Assembly: GCF_030867385.1 (NCBI RefSeq)
Contig: NZ_JAPFBJ010000001.1
Span: 434,001 to 498,000, forward strand
Origin: Sphingobium sp. DEHP117
GTDB taxonomy: Bacteria; Pseudomonadota; Alphaproteobacteria; Sphingomonadales; Sphingomonadaceae
DNA length: 64,000 nucleotides
Direction of reading: 5' to 3'
Part shown: one piece after another, positions 46,215 through 54,514 of the stretch
Layout: the number at the start of each line of letters is the position of its first letter
Position numbering within the stretch: the first letter of the stretch is position 1
The notes under the pieces: model-generated
What the model was told of the DNA's origin: nothing
Seen by the model: only the letters and a program-made list of their open reading frames with translations
Database searches by the model: none
Translations under genes and position numbers: made by a program

Positions 46215-47216
46215 GTGGCCGAATTTATTCGCGATGCCTGGTATCTCGCGGCATGGAGCGATGAGGTCCCCCGTGAGGGCTGGTTGGCACGCCGGTTGCT
46301 CGACAGGCCGTGGTTGCTGCTGCGTGACAGTGAGGGGGTCGCCGCAATGGTCGAGGACCGCTGCCCCCATCGTTTCGTGCCGCTGAGCCGAGGCCAACGT
46401 GAGGGCGACACGATTATCTGCGGCTATCATGGGCTGGGCTTCGACTTTTCCGGGGCGTGTGTGCGCAATGCGTTCGGAAGTCCGCCCCCGGGGGCACAGA
46501 TCGCCGCACCGCCAGTGATCGAACGTCACGGAGGGCTATGGTTCTGGCCTGGCGTGCGCGACAAGGCCGATCCAGCGCTGATCCCCGATTTCGACTTCAT
46601 CGACCGCGCTGGCCCGGTGGGGCGTTCGGTGTACGTCATGAGCGTGAACTATGAGCTGATTGCCGATAATCTGCTGGACCTCAGCCACGCGGAGTTCCTT
46701 CATACCCAGAGCTTTGGCACCAATGGCTCGCTCTTCAGTCATGGTATGCAGACGGTCGAGACGGCGGAAGATGGCGCAGTGTGGAACAAGTGGGACATCC
46801 GGGATGCGGTGCCCCCCGGCTGGGCCGTTCCGATGCTTCCGGAAGGCGGGCGCATCGATCAATATCTGCATATCCGCTGGCATGCGCCATCCGCGCTTGC
46901 CCTCTTTATCGGGATCTCGCGGGCGGGCACGGAAGGGCACGAAATGGTGATTCCCCCGATGGCCAATCCCCACATTCTGACGCCGGAGACAGAGACGTCG
47001 ACCCATTATTTCTTCACGCATGGTCCGACCGCAGAGGACGAGGCTATGGCGCGGCGGGTGTTTCTCGAGGAAGACGAGCCTATGATCGCGGCTCAGGCAG
47101 CGGCGATGCGCGGCACGGATTTCTGGGAGGAGCGGCCGTTGATCCTGCCCTCCGACCGCGCCGCGATTCTCGCGCGGCGCAGGCTGATGCAGCTGCGCAA
47201 GGCCGAAGCGGGCTGA
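46215..47216 (+). CDS. Rieske non-heme iron oxygenase, VanA-like (aromatic O-demethylase candidate)
   Basis: A GTG start at 46215 gives 333 residues. The Rieske [2Fe-2S] ligands are in DRCPHRFVPLS and IICGYHGLGFD. The mononuclear iron site is in DNLLDLSHAEFLH (Asp/His/His). The short length and AWYLAAWSDEV start match vanillate O-demethylase oxygenase-type proteins, which remove methyl groups from methoxy-aromatics. No ferredoxin-reductase partner (VanB type) is encoded in the window, so it must borrow one. It lies in the island after the Gfo/TIM pair and is followed by a terminator. Confidence 0.88.
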   Translation: MAEFIRDAWYLAAWSDEVPREGWLARRLLDRPWLLLRDSEGVAAMVEDRCPHRFVPLSRGQREGDTIICGYHGLGFDFSGACVRNAFGSPPPGAQIAAPPVIERHGGLWFWPGVRDKADPALIPDFDFIDRAGPVGRSVYVMSVNYELIADNLLDLSHAEFLHTQSFGTNGSLFSHGMQTVETAEDGAVWNKWDIRDAVPPGWAVPMLPEGGRIDQYLHIRWHAPSALALFIGISRAGTEGHEMVIPPMANPHILTPETETSTHYFFTHGPTAEDEAMARRVFLEEDEPMIAAQAAAMRGTDFWEERPLILPSDRAAILARRRLMQLRKAEAG

Positions 47217-47225
47217 AACGAAAAA

Positions 47226-47248
47226 GGGCGCCGGTGAATTCGGCGCCC
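47226..47248 (-). terminator. Rho-independent terminator between convergent genes
   Basis: GGGCGCCG and CGGCGCCC form a perfect 8-bp stem with a seven-base loop. On the minus strand it is followed by TTTTT (47225-47221), so it terminates the deglycosidase operon; it may also slow plus-strand transcription from the Rieske gene. Confidence 0.8.
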
Positions 47249-47268
47249 CTTCATGGAAGGCTACACCG

Positions 47269-47646
47269 TCAGGCCGCGAGTGCGAGGTTCTTGCTGTCCT
47301 TCGTCGTCGGCACGAACGGCAGATAGGACACTCGGTTCCGCACGGCGAACTCGATCTTGTGCTCGCCCGGTGACAGGCCGTCATCCTTGAGGGCAATGAT
47401 CAGCGCCTTTTCCCCGAAATTCCACCGGTCGTCATAGACGGTTTCCATCTGGTCGAGTGTATAGGTCTTGCCGCGCACCGAGAAGCGGATGTTCTCGCGC
47501 GGAATGGCGACGCCATCCACGCTGACCATGATATCCTCGATCATCGAAAGGCCAAGGCCGCGGTAATAGGGCAGGCGCCCGAGAAACGCGAAGCCGCCGT
47601 CGACTTTCTGGAGGCTGCCCTCGACGATCATTTTGTTGTCCATCAT
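47269..47646 (-). CDS. C-glycoside deglycosidase beta subunit (second copy)
   Basis: The start at 47646 (AAGGAGAAG upstream) gives 125 residues: GRLPYYRGLGLSMIEDIMVS, VDGVAIPRENIRFSV, ALIIALKDDGLSPGEHKIEF and NRVSYLPFVP. It aligns in layout with the 40411 protein (RLPYYR/RLPWYR start, xVDG, ending near IxYxP) but is clearly diverged. It follows the TIM-barrel alpha-type gene by 13 bases on the minus strand. Gene order is alpha then beta here, the reverse of the other pair. Confidence 0.82.
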   Translation of the reverse strand: MMDNKMIVEGSLQKVDGGFAFLGRLPYYRGLGLSMIEDIMVSVDGVAIPRENIRFSVRGKTYTLDQMETVYDDRWNFGEKALIIALKDDGLSPGEHKIEFAVRNRVSYLPFVPTTKDSKNLALAA

Positions 47647-47659
47647 GATATTCTTCTCC

Positions 47660-48682
47660 TTATGCCGCGACCGGGGTGGCGAGCGTGGGCACCGTCTCTT
47701 CGCCCAGAAGCCTGGCAAGCATCACCTGCTGCCTGCGAACCTGCTCCACCGAATCCGGCTCTTCCGCGTCCTCGATCCAGCGGTTCCCTTCATATTCGGA
47801 GCAGATATAGCCCTGATAGCCACCCTGCTGCAGAACCTTGACGATCTCGTCATAGGGGATCGAAGGCTCCACATAGTCCTCATTCATGTGATAGAATTTT
47901 CCATGAATGTTGTGGATGCGGTGCATGTAATCGAGCATCCGCTTCGGCTCGAACGCCGCATTATGGCGCAGCGTCTCGGCCATCGCGATGGAAGGGCCGG
48001 TGCCTCCCATCTGCTGAACGTTGAGGATGACATATTCGGACAATACCCGGTCCTCATACGCCTTTTCGACATAGTCCGCGATGGTCTTGGGGACGCCCAT
48101 CCGCATGAACTTTTCTTTCCACACGGTTGGAAAGGCGAAGACGAACATCCCCATGTCGGGCAGAAAGCCCAGTGCGTCCGAACCGAATTTTTCGAATGCC
48201 TCGGCGTGGCGGATGATCCACGGATGGTCGAAATGCAGCGGTGCGTGCACCTCTATCAGTATCTTGATGCCCTTTTCTTCTGCATAGGGCGCGGCGGCAA
48301 CGAGAACCTCAGGGGCGATCGAGACCAGCGCGCGAATGTACTTCATGCCAAGGCGCGCGCCGAAGTCGATGTCTTTCCTCACGCTCGCCACCTGCTCGTC
48401 GAACGGCATTTCACGGCCCTTGTACCGCTTGTAGTCGAGCATGAAATCATGGCTAACCGGCGTGCAGCCGTATTTCTCGATGAGCCGGTGCCAGTTGTCC
48501 ACGTCATCTTGCGCCACGCCGCATTCCGGCCAGCCCCAAAAGCTCTGCTCACCGATAATCTCGATGCCTTTCGCTCCAAGCTCTGCGCTGATGCGGATGC
48601 AATCCTCCAGGCTCATCTTGCCCTGGAATGTTTCGTTCTGATAGGAATAGAGGCTGACGCCCCGTTTGATTGTTCCGGCCAT
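47660..48682 (-). CDS. C-glycoside deglycosidase alpha subunit (second copy, TIM barrel)
   Basis: The 340-residue protein begins MAGTIKRGVSLYSYQNETFQ and shows metal-ligand motifs ILIEVHAPLHFDHP (Glu), GFLPDMGMF (Asp), NIHGKFYHMNEDY (His) and GYICSEYEGNRW (Glu), the same set as the protein at 40814. It carries a longer mid-region (EKFMRMGVPKTIADYVEKAY). It is the first gene of the alpha-beta operon. A near-match to the island dyad lies about 110 bases upstream (48790). The pair probably accepts a different C-glycoside from the first pair. Confidence 0.83.
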   Translation of the reverse strand: MAGTIKRGVSLYSYQNETFQGKMSLEDCIRISAELGAKGIEIIGEQSFWGWPECGVAQDDVDNWHRLIEKYGCTPVSHDFMLDYKRYKGREMPFDEQVASVRKDIDFGARLGMKYIRALVSIAPEVLVAAAPYAEEKGIKILIEVHAPLHFDHPWIIRHAEAFEKFGSDALGFLPDMGMFVFAFPTVWKEKFMRMGVPKTIADYVEKAYEDRVLSEYVILNVQQMGGTGPSIAMAETLRHNAAFEPKRMLDYMHRIHNIHGKFYHMNEDYVEPSIPYDEIVKVLQQGGYQGYICSEYEGNRWIEDAEEPDSVEQVRRQQVMLARLLGEETVPTLATPVAA

Positions 48683-48789
48683 TACCTGCCCTTTCGCGTG
48701 TCTAGCGTTTTGTGGAGCGGGGTGGCGAGACAGGCCGGCCAGCGTTAAGCCGCCGGTTTTCAGACTCTCTCCCCTGGGGCCTTGGCCCT

Positions 48790-48808
48790 AATTAGAATTT
48801 ATATTCAT
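48790..48808. promoter_or_regulatory. Dyad AATTAGAA-N6-TTCAT, one mismatch from the island motif
   Basis: It is located in the divergent intergenic region between the second deglycosidase operon (minus) and the DoxX-like gene (plus). The left half-site is identical to that at 40370; the right half-site has A for T. A further degenerate half-site TTTAGAACC lies at 48854-48862. Confidence 0.5.
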
Positions 48809-48973
48809 ATATAAGAATGGTTTTGTCAAGCCGGATCACCACGCTTGATCTTATTTAGAACCAATATATTATTTCTATATGGAGAGGGAATCATGGCTTG
48901 AAACATCGGCGTCGTTCATCGCGCCGACCAGCGTCGGCATGACGATTGCTTGCCTGATGCCCGATCGACCGGC

Positions 48974-49354
48974 ATGATCATCCGACGCATCATCCTCGCA
49001 ATCCTGTCGCTGCCTCTGGCCTTGTTTTTTGCCTTTGTCGGCTGGCACAAGGTCTTCTCGCCGCTGGCGGAACTTGCCCGTCATCACTCGTGGACCATCT
49101 GGCTGCCAGAGTGGCTCGGTAAACTCGTTGGCTGGAGCGAAATGGCCTGTGCGTTCGCCCTGCTGCTCGGCCAGTTTCCCCGCTGGTATGCGGTGACGCG
49201 CGGGGCGGCTGTGGGCCTGATCGCCAACCAGACTGTCGCGGCTGCCTTTCACTTGACGCACGGCGAGGCCAACTCGCTGCCGCAAAACGCTGTGCTCGCT
49301 CTCATGCTGGCCATGGTGGCGCTGCTTGTCCCACCTTTCAAAGAACGCAAATAG
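48974..49354 (+). CDS. DoxX-like small membrane protein
   Basis: The 126-residue protein (ATG 48974) has four hydrophobic segments: IIRRIILAILSLPLALFFAF, then the conserved VGWHKVFSPLAEL, then GWSEMACAFALLLGQ and a C-terminal helix before FKERK. This fits DoxX/DoxD-like proteins. It is followed after 11 bases by an exported SnoaL-like protein gene. Function in this pathway is unknown. Confidence 0.75.
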   Translation: MIIRRIILAILSLPLALFFAFVGWHKVFSPLAELARHHSWTIWLPEWLGKLVGWSEMACAFALLLGQFPRWYAVTRGAAVGLIANQTVAAAFHLTHGEANSLPQNAVLALMLAMVALLVPPFKERK

Positions 49355-49365
49355 CAGGAGGAAGC

Positions 49366-50208
49366 TTGATGAAATCGCACGTAAAAATCTGTCTCGCGGC
49401 AGCTTTGCTGGCCGGAGCATCCGCACCAGTAATCGCGGGCGATAAAGCGGCGCAGGGGGCGGACGTCTCTGCCTTGCGCGCGGAGGTCGCCACATTGCGT
49501 CATTCGCTGCAGCGGAGCGAGGATCGGGCTTCGGTCGAAAATCTCTTCTCGCGCTACATGTATCTGCACAACGCCTTCCGCGATACCGAGATCATCCCGC
49601 TTTGGGCGAAGAAGGGTACGCCGGGCGTCCGCTCGCAATATTCCAACCTTGGCGTCTACACGGACTGGGACAAGATCATATCCTATCACCAGGGTCGCCC
49701 TGCGCCGGCCGGCAAGCTGATATTCCACTATGTCACGACGCCCCTCATCGAGATTGCCGGTGACGGGCAGACTGCCAAGGGCCTGTGGATCGTCAACGGC
49801 CTCGAGTCGGGCCTTGTGGACCCGGAACTTGCCAAGAGCATGCCTGCGTGGATGTTTGAGAAGGAAATGGTCAACGGCAAGAAGGTCTGGATGCACAACG
49901 TCTATCTGAAATACGGCGTCGATTTCATCCGGCAGGACGGCGCGTGGAAGATATGGCACTTCCATTGTTTCGAGGTCGCTCGCGCGCCTTATGGCATGGG
50001 GTGAATCCCCTTCGCCGCCGCCGCTCAGGACGATGCATTCAACGTGGACCTCATGTATATCGGCGAGGATGGCAAGCCCGTGTTCATGCCGAAGGTCGAC
50101 GGCCCGGCCAAGGTCACATCCAACATGTATCGCACGGACACGCCGCAACGGCTTGAGGCCCGGCCTCCGGAACCCTATCAGACTTTCAGCGAAACCTTCG
50201 AATACTGA
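49366..50208 (+). pseudogene. Exported SnoaL-like (NTF2-fold) protein with in-frame TGA
   Basis: The frame opens MMKSHVKICLAAALLAGASA, a signal peptide. A coiled segment and an NTF2-like region follow (LFSRYMYLHNAFRDTEIIPLW, KLIFHYVTTPLIEIAGDG, VWMHNVYLKYGVDFIRQDGA, WKIWHFHCFEV). A TGA at 50002-50004 stops it after 212 residues. The same frame then continues for another 67 codons with good coding character (IPFAAAAQDDAFNVDLMYIG to FSETFEY-stop at 50206). The TGA most simply replaces TGG (Trp). The shortened product may still fold, because the NTF2 core is complete. Confidence 0.75.
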
Positions 50209-50235
50209 TTGGGGCAAGGCCGGGCCGCGCGACCG

Positions 50236-51180
50236 TCAACGCTTGCCGTCGTCGCGGGTGTCCTCGTGAAGCGGCAGCGTTACGGCGCCGGTGGCGGCCC
50301 ATTCGGTCCCGCGCAGGATGAGGTCCTGCAAGCCGGGGAAGTGCAATGAAACCTCGTCGTGCCCAACAGTGATCGAGAAGACGCGGCCCTTGCCATAATC
50401 GGCGGTCCAGATCTGGGGGTGGTCCGCATCAATCCCCTTCATCTGCTTCAGCTTGTCCGGGCTGTAAACGGCGGGATCGTATTTGTTGCTCATGAGCTTT
50501 GGCGCATAATCCGACGCGGACTCCCGAGCGGTGGCCAACACATGGATCTTTGCGTCTTCTGCAAAGCTCATGTTCGTGTACATGTCGTCATTATAGGTCC
50601 AGATATAGTCGCGCATTCCGGCGGTGATCGGGTTGGACTTGTCGACGATATGAATCGGAAAGGAGCCCGACGGAGCGCGGCGGCTCTGGCCGGGGACCAT
50701 GACCGCTCCGACCAGGCGCTTGTATTCCGGTATGTCGCGGCCCCAGGTGAACGAGGAATGATAAGCTACCAGCCCTCCGCCTTCGCGCACATATTGATAG
50801 AGTGCCGCGAAGGCCTCGGGTGACCAGATATGCTGCGTCGGATCGGAATAGTTCCAACGGCTCGAATAGTTGAGAAGCACCACGTCATAGGTTTTAAGGG
50901 TGTCGAGCGTACCGTGGTCGAAGTCCTCGGTGATACGCACGTCGAACCTCTTTGAATCGTGCATCATGGTACGCAGAGCGTTGTTCACCCCGGTCCAGTC
51001 GTGTTCATAGGAATTCTGACCGGAGATGATCAGCACCTTTAGCCGTTTCTCTTTGGGATTGACGGGGATCGCAACGCGCTGGACCGTCTCGGGCGGGCGG
51101 TAGTCGGTGGTGACGATCACCTGTGCCGCGAGTGGCGCGGCGCAAAGGGCGAGAACAGCTAAAGCGGCAGGTTTATACAT
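50236..51180 (-). CDS. Exported ThuA-domain protein
   Basis: The 314-residue protein has a signal peptide (MYKPAALAVLALCAAPLAAQ) and a ThuA glutamine-amidotransferase-like domain: KVLIISGQNSYEHDWTGVNN, YDVVLLNYSSRW, YVREGGGLVAYHSSFTWG, GKGRVFSITVGHDEVSLHFP. ThuA proteins in trehalose/3-keto-sugar metabolism are involved in handling 3-keto-glycosides, possibly as hydrolases or isomerases. The signal peptide places this one in the periplasm. It is downstream of the GPH symporter gene by 21 bases and in the same direction. Confidence 0.88.
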   Translation of the reverse strand: MYKPAALAVLALCAAPLAAQVIVTTDYRPPETVQRVAIPVNPKEKRLKVLIISGQNSYEHDWTGVNNALRTMMHDSKRFDVRITEDFDHGTLDTLKTYDVVLLNYSSRWNYSDPTQHIWSPEAFAALYQYVREGGGLVAYHSSFTWGRDIPEYKRLVGAVMVPGQSRRAPSGSFPIHIVDKSNPITAGMRDYIWTYNDDMYTNMSFAEDAKIHVLATARESASDYAPKLMSNKYDPAVYSPDKLKQMKGIDADHPQIWTADYGKGRVFSITVGHDEVSLHFPGLQDLILRGTEWAATGAVTLPLHEDTRDDGKR

Positions 51181-51201
51181 GACTTTCTCCTCTGGATCGG
51201 A

Positions 51202-52542
51202 TCAGGCGGTAACGGGAGTTCGCGCGGAGAGGTCAGCGCGGATGGTATTGCGGAGGCCGTCCACCGGCCAAAACAGAGCGACGACGGTCTGCATCGCAAG
51301 CAGCACCACTGCGCTGCCATAATAGGTCCAGCGGATTGCCTCTGTCGCGGTCTCACTGGGCGTACCGGGCGTGTAACCTGTCGCGCCCAGGATATAGGCG
51401 AAACCCGCCGTCCCGATCGCCATGCCGACCTTGGTGGCGAGGCTGACGCCGGCAGACAGCAAGCCTTCGCGGCGCACTCCGAACTTCCATTCGTGATAGT
51501 CCACCGTCTCCGCGATCATCGTGAAAGCGGCGGTGATGGTGATCGATGTCGCGAGGCAGGCGAGAATATAGATGGAGAGGAACAGCGCGCTGTTACCCTC
51601 CGCCAGCGGCAAGACGGCAAACAGCATAGCGGAGATCGCCAGCACAGCAACGCTTCCCCGGCGAATGCCCATACGCGCCAGTATCGGGGGCGCAACGAAT
51701 GCGGACAACAGCAGCATGCCCGAAACGGCGGGCAGCAGGATCGAAATCATCCAGGGACGATGCAGCACCTCGATGGCGAAATAGGTCGTCGCGCTCATCA
51801 TGATGCCGAAGCGGATGAAATAGATGAAGCAGAAGCCGAAGCAGACGAGCCATGCCCGGTTGCGCAGCATCTGGCCCGCCGCCGGAAGGATGGCGAAGCG
51901 CGGCGCGGACGGGTCCTGAAAGCGCTCACGGCAGTTGCGGAACAGCGCCAGCGTGGAGATCAGGCCGATCCCGGCAAACAGGATCGCCACCGCAGCAAAG
52001 CCTCGTTGCTGGTCCGTCCCGCCAAACAGGCCGACCAGCGGCATCGTTGCTGCGGTGCCGAGCACGACCGACACCGACGTTCCGATCGAGCGCATTCCGC
52101 TCAGCTTCAACCGCTCGCGCCTGTCCTGCGTCATCATCGGCATCAGCGCGGTATAGGGGATCGCCTGCAGCGACATGAGGATCCCGAGCGCCTTGAAGGT
52201 GACGAAGGCATAGGCGATTTGGGCGCCCTCACTCCATGCCGGTACGTTGAACAGCAGCACCGTTACCACCGCATAGGGCACGGCGTTGAAAAGGAACCAC
52301 GGTCTTGTGCGGCCCCAGCGGCTTCGGGTGCGATCCACGAAGACGCCGACAACAACATCGATCACCGCATCGAGAAGCCGAGCGATCAGGAACACCGTGC
52401 CGACCGCAGCGGCCGGCAGGCGAACAACATCGGTATAATAATAGAGCAGGAACGCGCTGGCCATGTTGTAGGCCAGGCTGGTGCCCAGATCACCGAACCC
52501 GTAGCTCAGACGCTCCGAAAGGGACAGGCGCTCATCGGCCAT
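51202..52542 (-). CDS. Glycoside-pentoside-hexuronide (GPH) cation symporter, MFS
   Basis: This 446-residue membrane protein starts with the GPH pattern LSYGFGDLGTSLAYNMASAF and has about twelve hydrophobic helices. FVDRTRSRWGRTRPWFL is the characteristic loop, equivalent to the MelB/XynB D-x-x-D-R-x-x-S-x-W-G-R-x-R-P-W motif. Members import glycosides or oligosaccharides with Na+ or H+. It is downstream of the TIM barrel at 52575 by 32 bases and upstream of thuA, forming a three-gene operon. Confidence 0.93.
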   Translation of the reverse strand: MADERLSLSERLSYGFGDLGTSLAYNMASAFLLYYYTDVVRLPAAAVGTVFLIARLLDAVIDVVVGVFVDRTRSRWGRTRPWFLFNAVPYAVVTVLLFNVPAWSEGAQIAYAFVTFKALGILMSLQAIPYTALMPMMTQDRRERLKLSGMRSIGTSVSVVLGTAATMPLVGLFGGTDQQRGFAAVAILFAGIGLISTLALFRNCRERFQDPSAPRFAILPAAGQMLRNRAWLVCFGFCFIYFIRFGIMMSATTYFAIEVLHRPWMISILLPAVSGMLLLSAFVAPPILARMGIRRGSVAVLAISAMLFAVLPLAEGNSALFLSIYILACLATSITITAAFTMIAETVDYHEWKFGVRREGLLSAGVSLATKVGMAIGTAGFAYILGATGYTPGTPSETATEAIRWTYYGSAVVLLAMQTVVALFWPVDGLRNTIRADLSARTPVTA

Positions 52543-52574
52543 GACGACTCTCCTGACAAAATGTGCACATGGGT

Positions 52575-53339
52575 TCAGAGACCCAGAGCTTGACGCGTTC
52601 TGGCAAGCGATTCCGCGATAGGAAGCGTCGGCCGGTATTCGAGCCCGATATCGCCGTCATAGCCCATGCGCTTGAGCGCAGAGAGCTTGGCGGGCCAGTC
52701 GATTGTCCCTGTGCCCGGTTCATTACGACCGGGAAAGTCGGCGACCTGCACGTGGCGGACCAGATGCATCCGCCCCTCAAGAACTGCTTCCATATCCTCG
52801 CCCATCACGGTCGAGTGATAGACGTCGTACAGCAGGCGCAATGCCGGGCTGCCGACGGCTTCTATCAGGTCGAGTCCCAGCGTCGTGCTGACGAGATACA
52901 TGCCCGGATGATCGATGCGGTCATTGAGAGGCTCGAGTACCAGCGTCGCGCCTTCGGTCTCCGCCATCCTGGCCAGTCTGGAGAGGGCGGTGACGGCAGT
53001 ATCGAAATGCTCCTGCAGGGAGATGCCTTCTCGCACGAAGCCCGACGCAATGATGATCGGCGGCTGGCCGATCCGCCCTGCTGCGGCAATGCTGTCTCGC
53101 ACGGCGGCGAACAGTTCGTCGTGCTGCGCGGGATCGACAAGGCTACGCCGCGGGTCCGCGCAGAATCCGGTCAGCCGGACGCCGGTATCCGCTAGCGCAG
53201 CAGCTATCGAGGCAATATCCTTGTCGCGCCACAGATGGAACTCGGCCGCCTCGTATCCCGCCGCATGGGCCGCCCGGATACGCTCGCCGAGATCGGTATA
53301 TTGATCGAAATGCCACTCAATGCAGGGTGCCAGGACCAT
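52575..53339 (-). CDS. Hydroxypyruvate isomerase-like TIM-barrel protein
   Basis: The 254-residue protein is a close paralogue of that at 32274: CIEWHFDQYTDLGERIRAAH, AEFHLWRDKDIASIAAAL, TLVLEPLNDRIDHPGMYLVS, RLLYDVYHSTVMGEDMEAVL and GDIGLEYRPTLPIAESL. All four metal-ligand positions are conserved. It opens the operon with the GPH symporter and ThuA. A perfect AGAA-N6-TTCT dyad lies about 75 bases upstream. Confidence 0.87.
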   Translation of the reverse strand: MVLAPCIEWHFDQYTDLGERIRAAHAAGYEAAEFHLWRDKDIASIAAALADTGVRLTGFCADPRRSLVDPAQHDELFAAVRDSIAAAGRIGQPPIIIASGFVREGISLQEHFDTAVTALSRLARMAETEGATLVLEPLNDRIDHPGMYLVSTTLGLDLIEAVGSPALRLLYDVYHSTVMGEDMEAVLEGRMHLVRHVQVADFPGRNEPGTGTIDWPAKLSALKRMGYDGDIGLEYRPTLPIAESLARTRQALGL

Positions 53340-53410
53340 ATCGCTCTCCTCTGGCGGCCCCGTACGGTCCTTTTGGACCCGTTTGCCTGGCGGTGCTGCC
53401 CGCTACTTTA

Positions 53411-53428
53411 TTAGAATCAATATTCTCA
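53411..53428. promoter_or_regulatory. Island dyad TTAGAA-N6-TTCTCA
   Basis: A perfect AGAA-N6-TTCT core (53413-53426) lies upstream of the TIM barrel-GPH-ThuA operon. It shares spacing and half-sites with the sites at 40370, 57721 and 57758. Confidence 0.6.
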
Positions 53429-53444
53429 TTGAATAATGCGTCCG

Positions 53445-54368
53445 TCAAGAGTGCTGTGGAGTGGCATCTCTGCTCAAGAGCCGGGCGATCTCGTCAAGCA
53501 ACCAAAGCAGCCCGGCGTCGTCCGCCCGGGCACGGTGAAATTGTGCCATTTCCCGCATCGGAGGGAAGGCAAAGGGCAGCGGCGCAATGGCGATTTCAGT
53601 GCGCTGCGCCGCTAGGCGGGCGAGCCGCTCATGCATGATCGCGAGCCGTTGCGTGCCGACCAAGAGGTCGGGAACAATAGCGAATGACGGCACGATCACT
53701 TCTTCGCGACGCACGATCCCCAACGCCCGCAGCTGAGCCTCGGCAAATGTCAACCGCGTGATCTGGCCAAGCCGAACCGACACATGGCCCGCCGAAGCAA
53801 AGGAATCGGAGGTCAGAGGCTTCTGCATCAAGGGGTTGCCGCTCCAACCGACAATGACATGCTGCTCTTCGAACAACAGCCGGGCAGGGTTGCGCGGACT
53901 TATGAATTCCTGCGGAACCATAAGCAGGTCAATTTCCCCCCGATCCAGCAACTCGGACGAATTGTCGTCGGGCTGGACGATGTCGAGTTCGATCCACGGC
54001 GCGGTAAGGGCGATGGCGGCACAGAGCGGTCGCAGCACGACACTGGTCAAAAAATCCGACATCGCCAGACGGAAACGCCTGTGCGTGGTGGCGGGATCAA
54101 ACTGCGCGGGTTGGCTGGCAAAAGCGTCAATTTCGGTCAGGAGCTGGGCCAGTTGAGGCTTCAGGCGCAGTGCGTACGGCGTGAGCATCAGCCGCTTGCC
54201 GCGCGCGGTAAGCAACGGATCCCCGAACCAGTCGCGCAGCCGTTTCAAAGCGGCGCTTGCCGCAGGCTGGCTGAGGTGCAGCCGGTCCGCAGCGCGGCTG
54301 ACGCTGGCCTCGTCGAGCAGCGCCTCGAGAGCCACCAGCAGATTCAAGTCCAAGCCTTTGAAGCGCAC
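53445..54368 (-). CDS. NodD/NahR-type LysR family regulator
   Basis: The 307-residue protein begins MRFKGLDLNLLVALEALLDE with a helix-turn-helix (VSRAADRLHLSQPAASAALK). It continues RRFRLAMSDFLTSVVLRPLC and LFEEQHVIVGW. This is the NodD/NahR/LinR subfamily, whose members respond to flavonoids or other aromatic compounds. It is divergent from the FAD monooxygenase operon (146-base gap), the normal arrangement for a LysR regulator and its target. It likely activates that operon with an aromatic inducer, possibly the aglycone. Confidence 0.92.
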   Translation of the reverse strand: MRFKGLDLNLLVALEALLDEASVSRAADRLHLSQPAASAALKRLRDWFGDPLLTARGKRLMLTPYALRLKPQLAQLLTEIDAFASQPAQFDPATTHRRFRLAMSDFLTSVVLRPLCAAIALTAPWIELDIVQPDDNSSELLDRGEIDLLMVPQEFISPRNPARLLFEEQHVIVGWSGNPLMQKPLTSDSFASAGHVSVRLGQITRLTFAEAQLRALGIVRREEVIVPSFAIVPDLLVGTQRLAIMHERLARLAAQRTEIAIAPLPFAFPPMREMAQFHRARADDAGLLWLLDEIARLLSRDATPQHS

Positions 54369-54514
54369 TATCTATCACTCGAAATTATGGATTATCATGA
54401 AAACAAACAATTATATTAATTTCAAGCCTGATATTACAAGTGCCTGAGAAAGCTGGGCGAAAAGTCCCAGATACGGGGAGACCGCCGCCTGCGGGTGGCC
54501 GCTGAGAGGCGTTG

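Noticed and set aside
50002..50004. TGA as a selenocysteine codon
   Set aside because: The context is a SnoaL-like protein with no redox site there, no SECIS-like hairpin was seen, and a TGG to TGA mutation explains it more simply.
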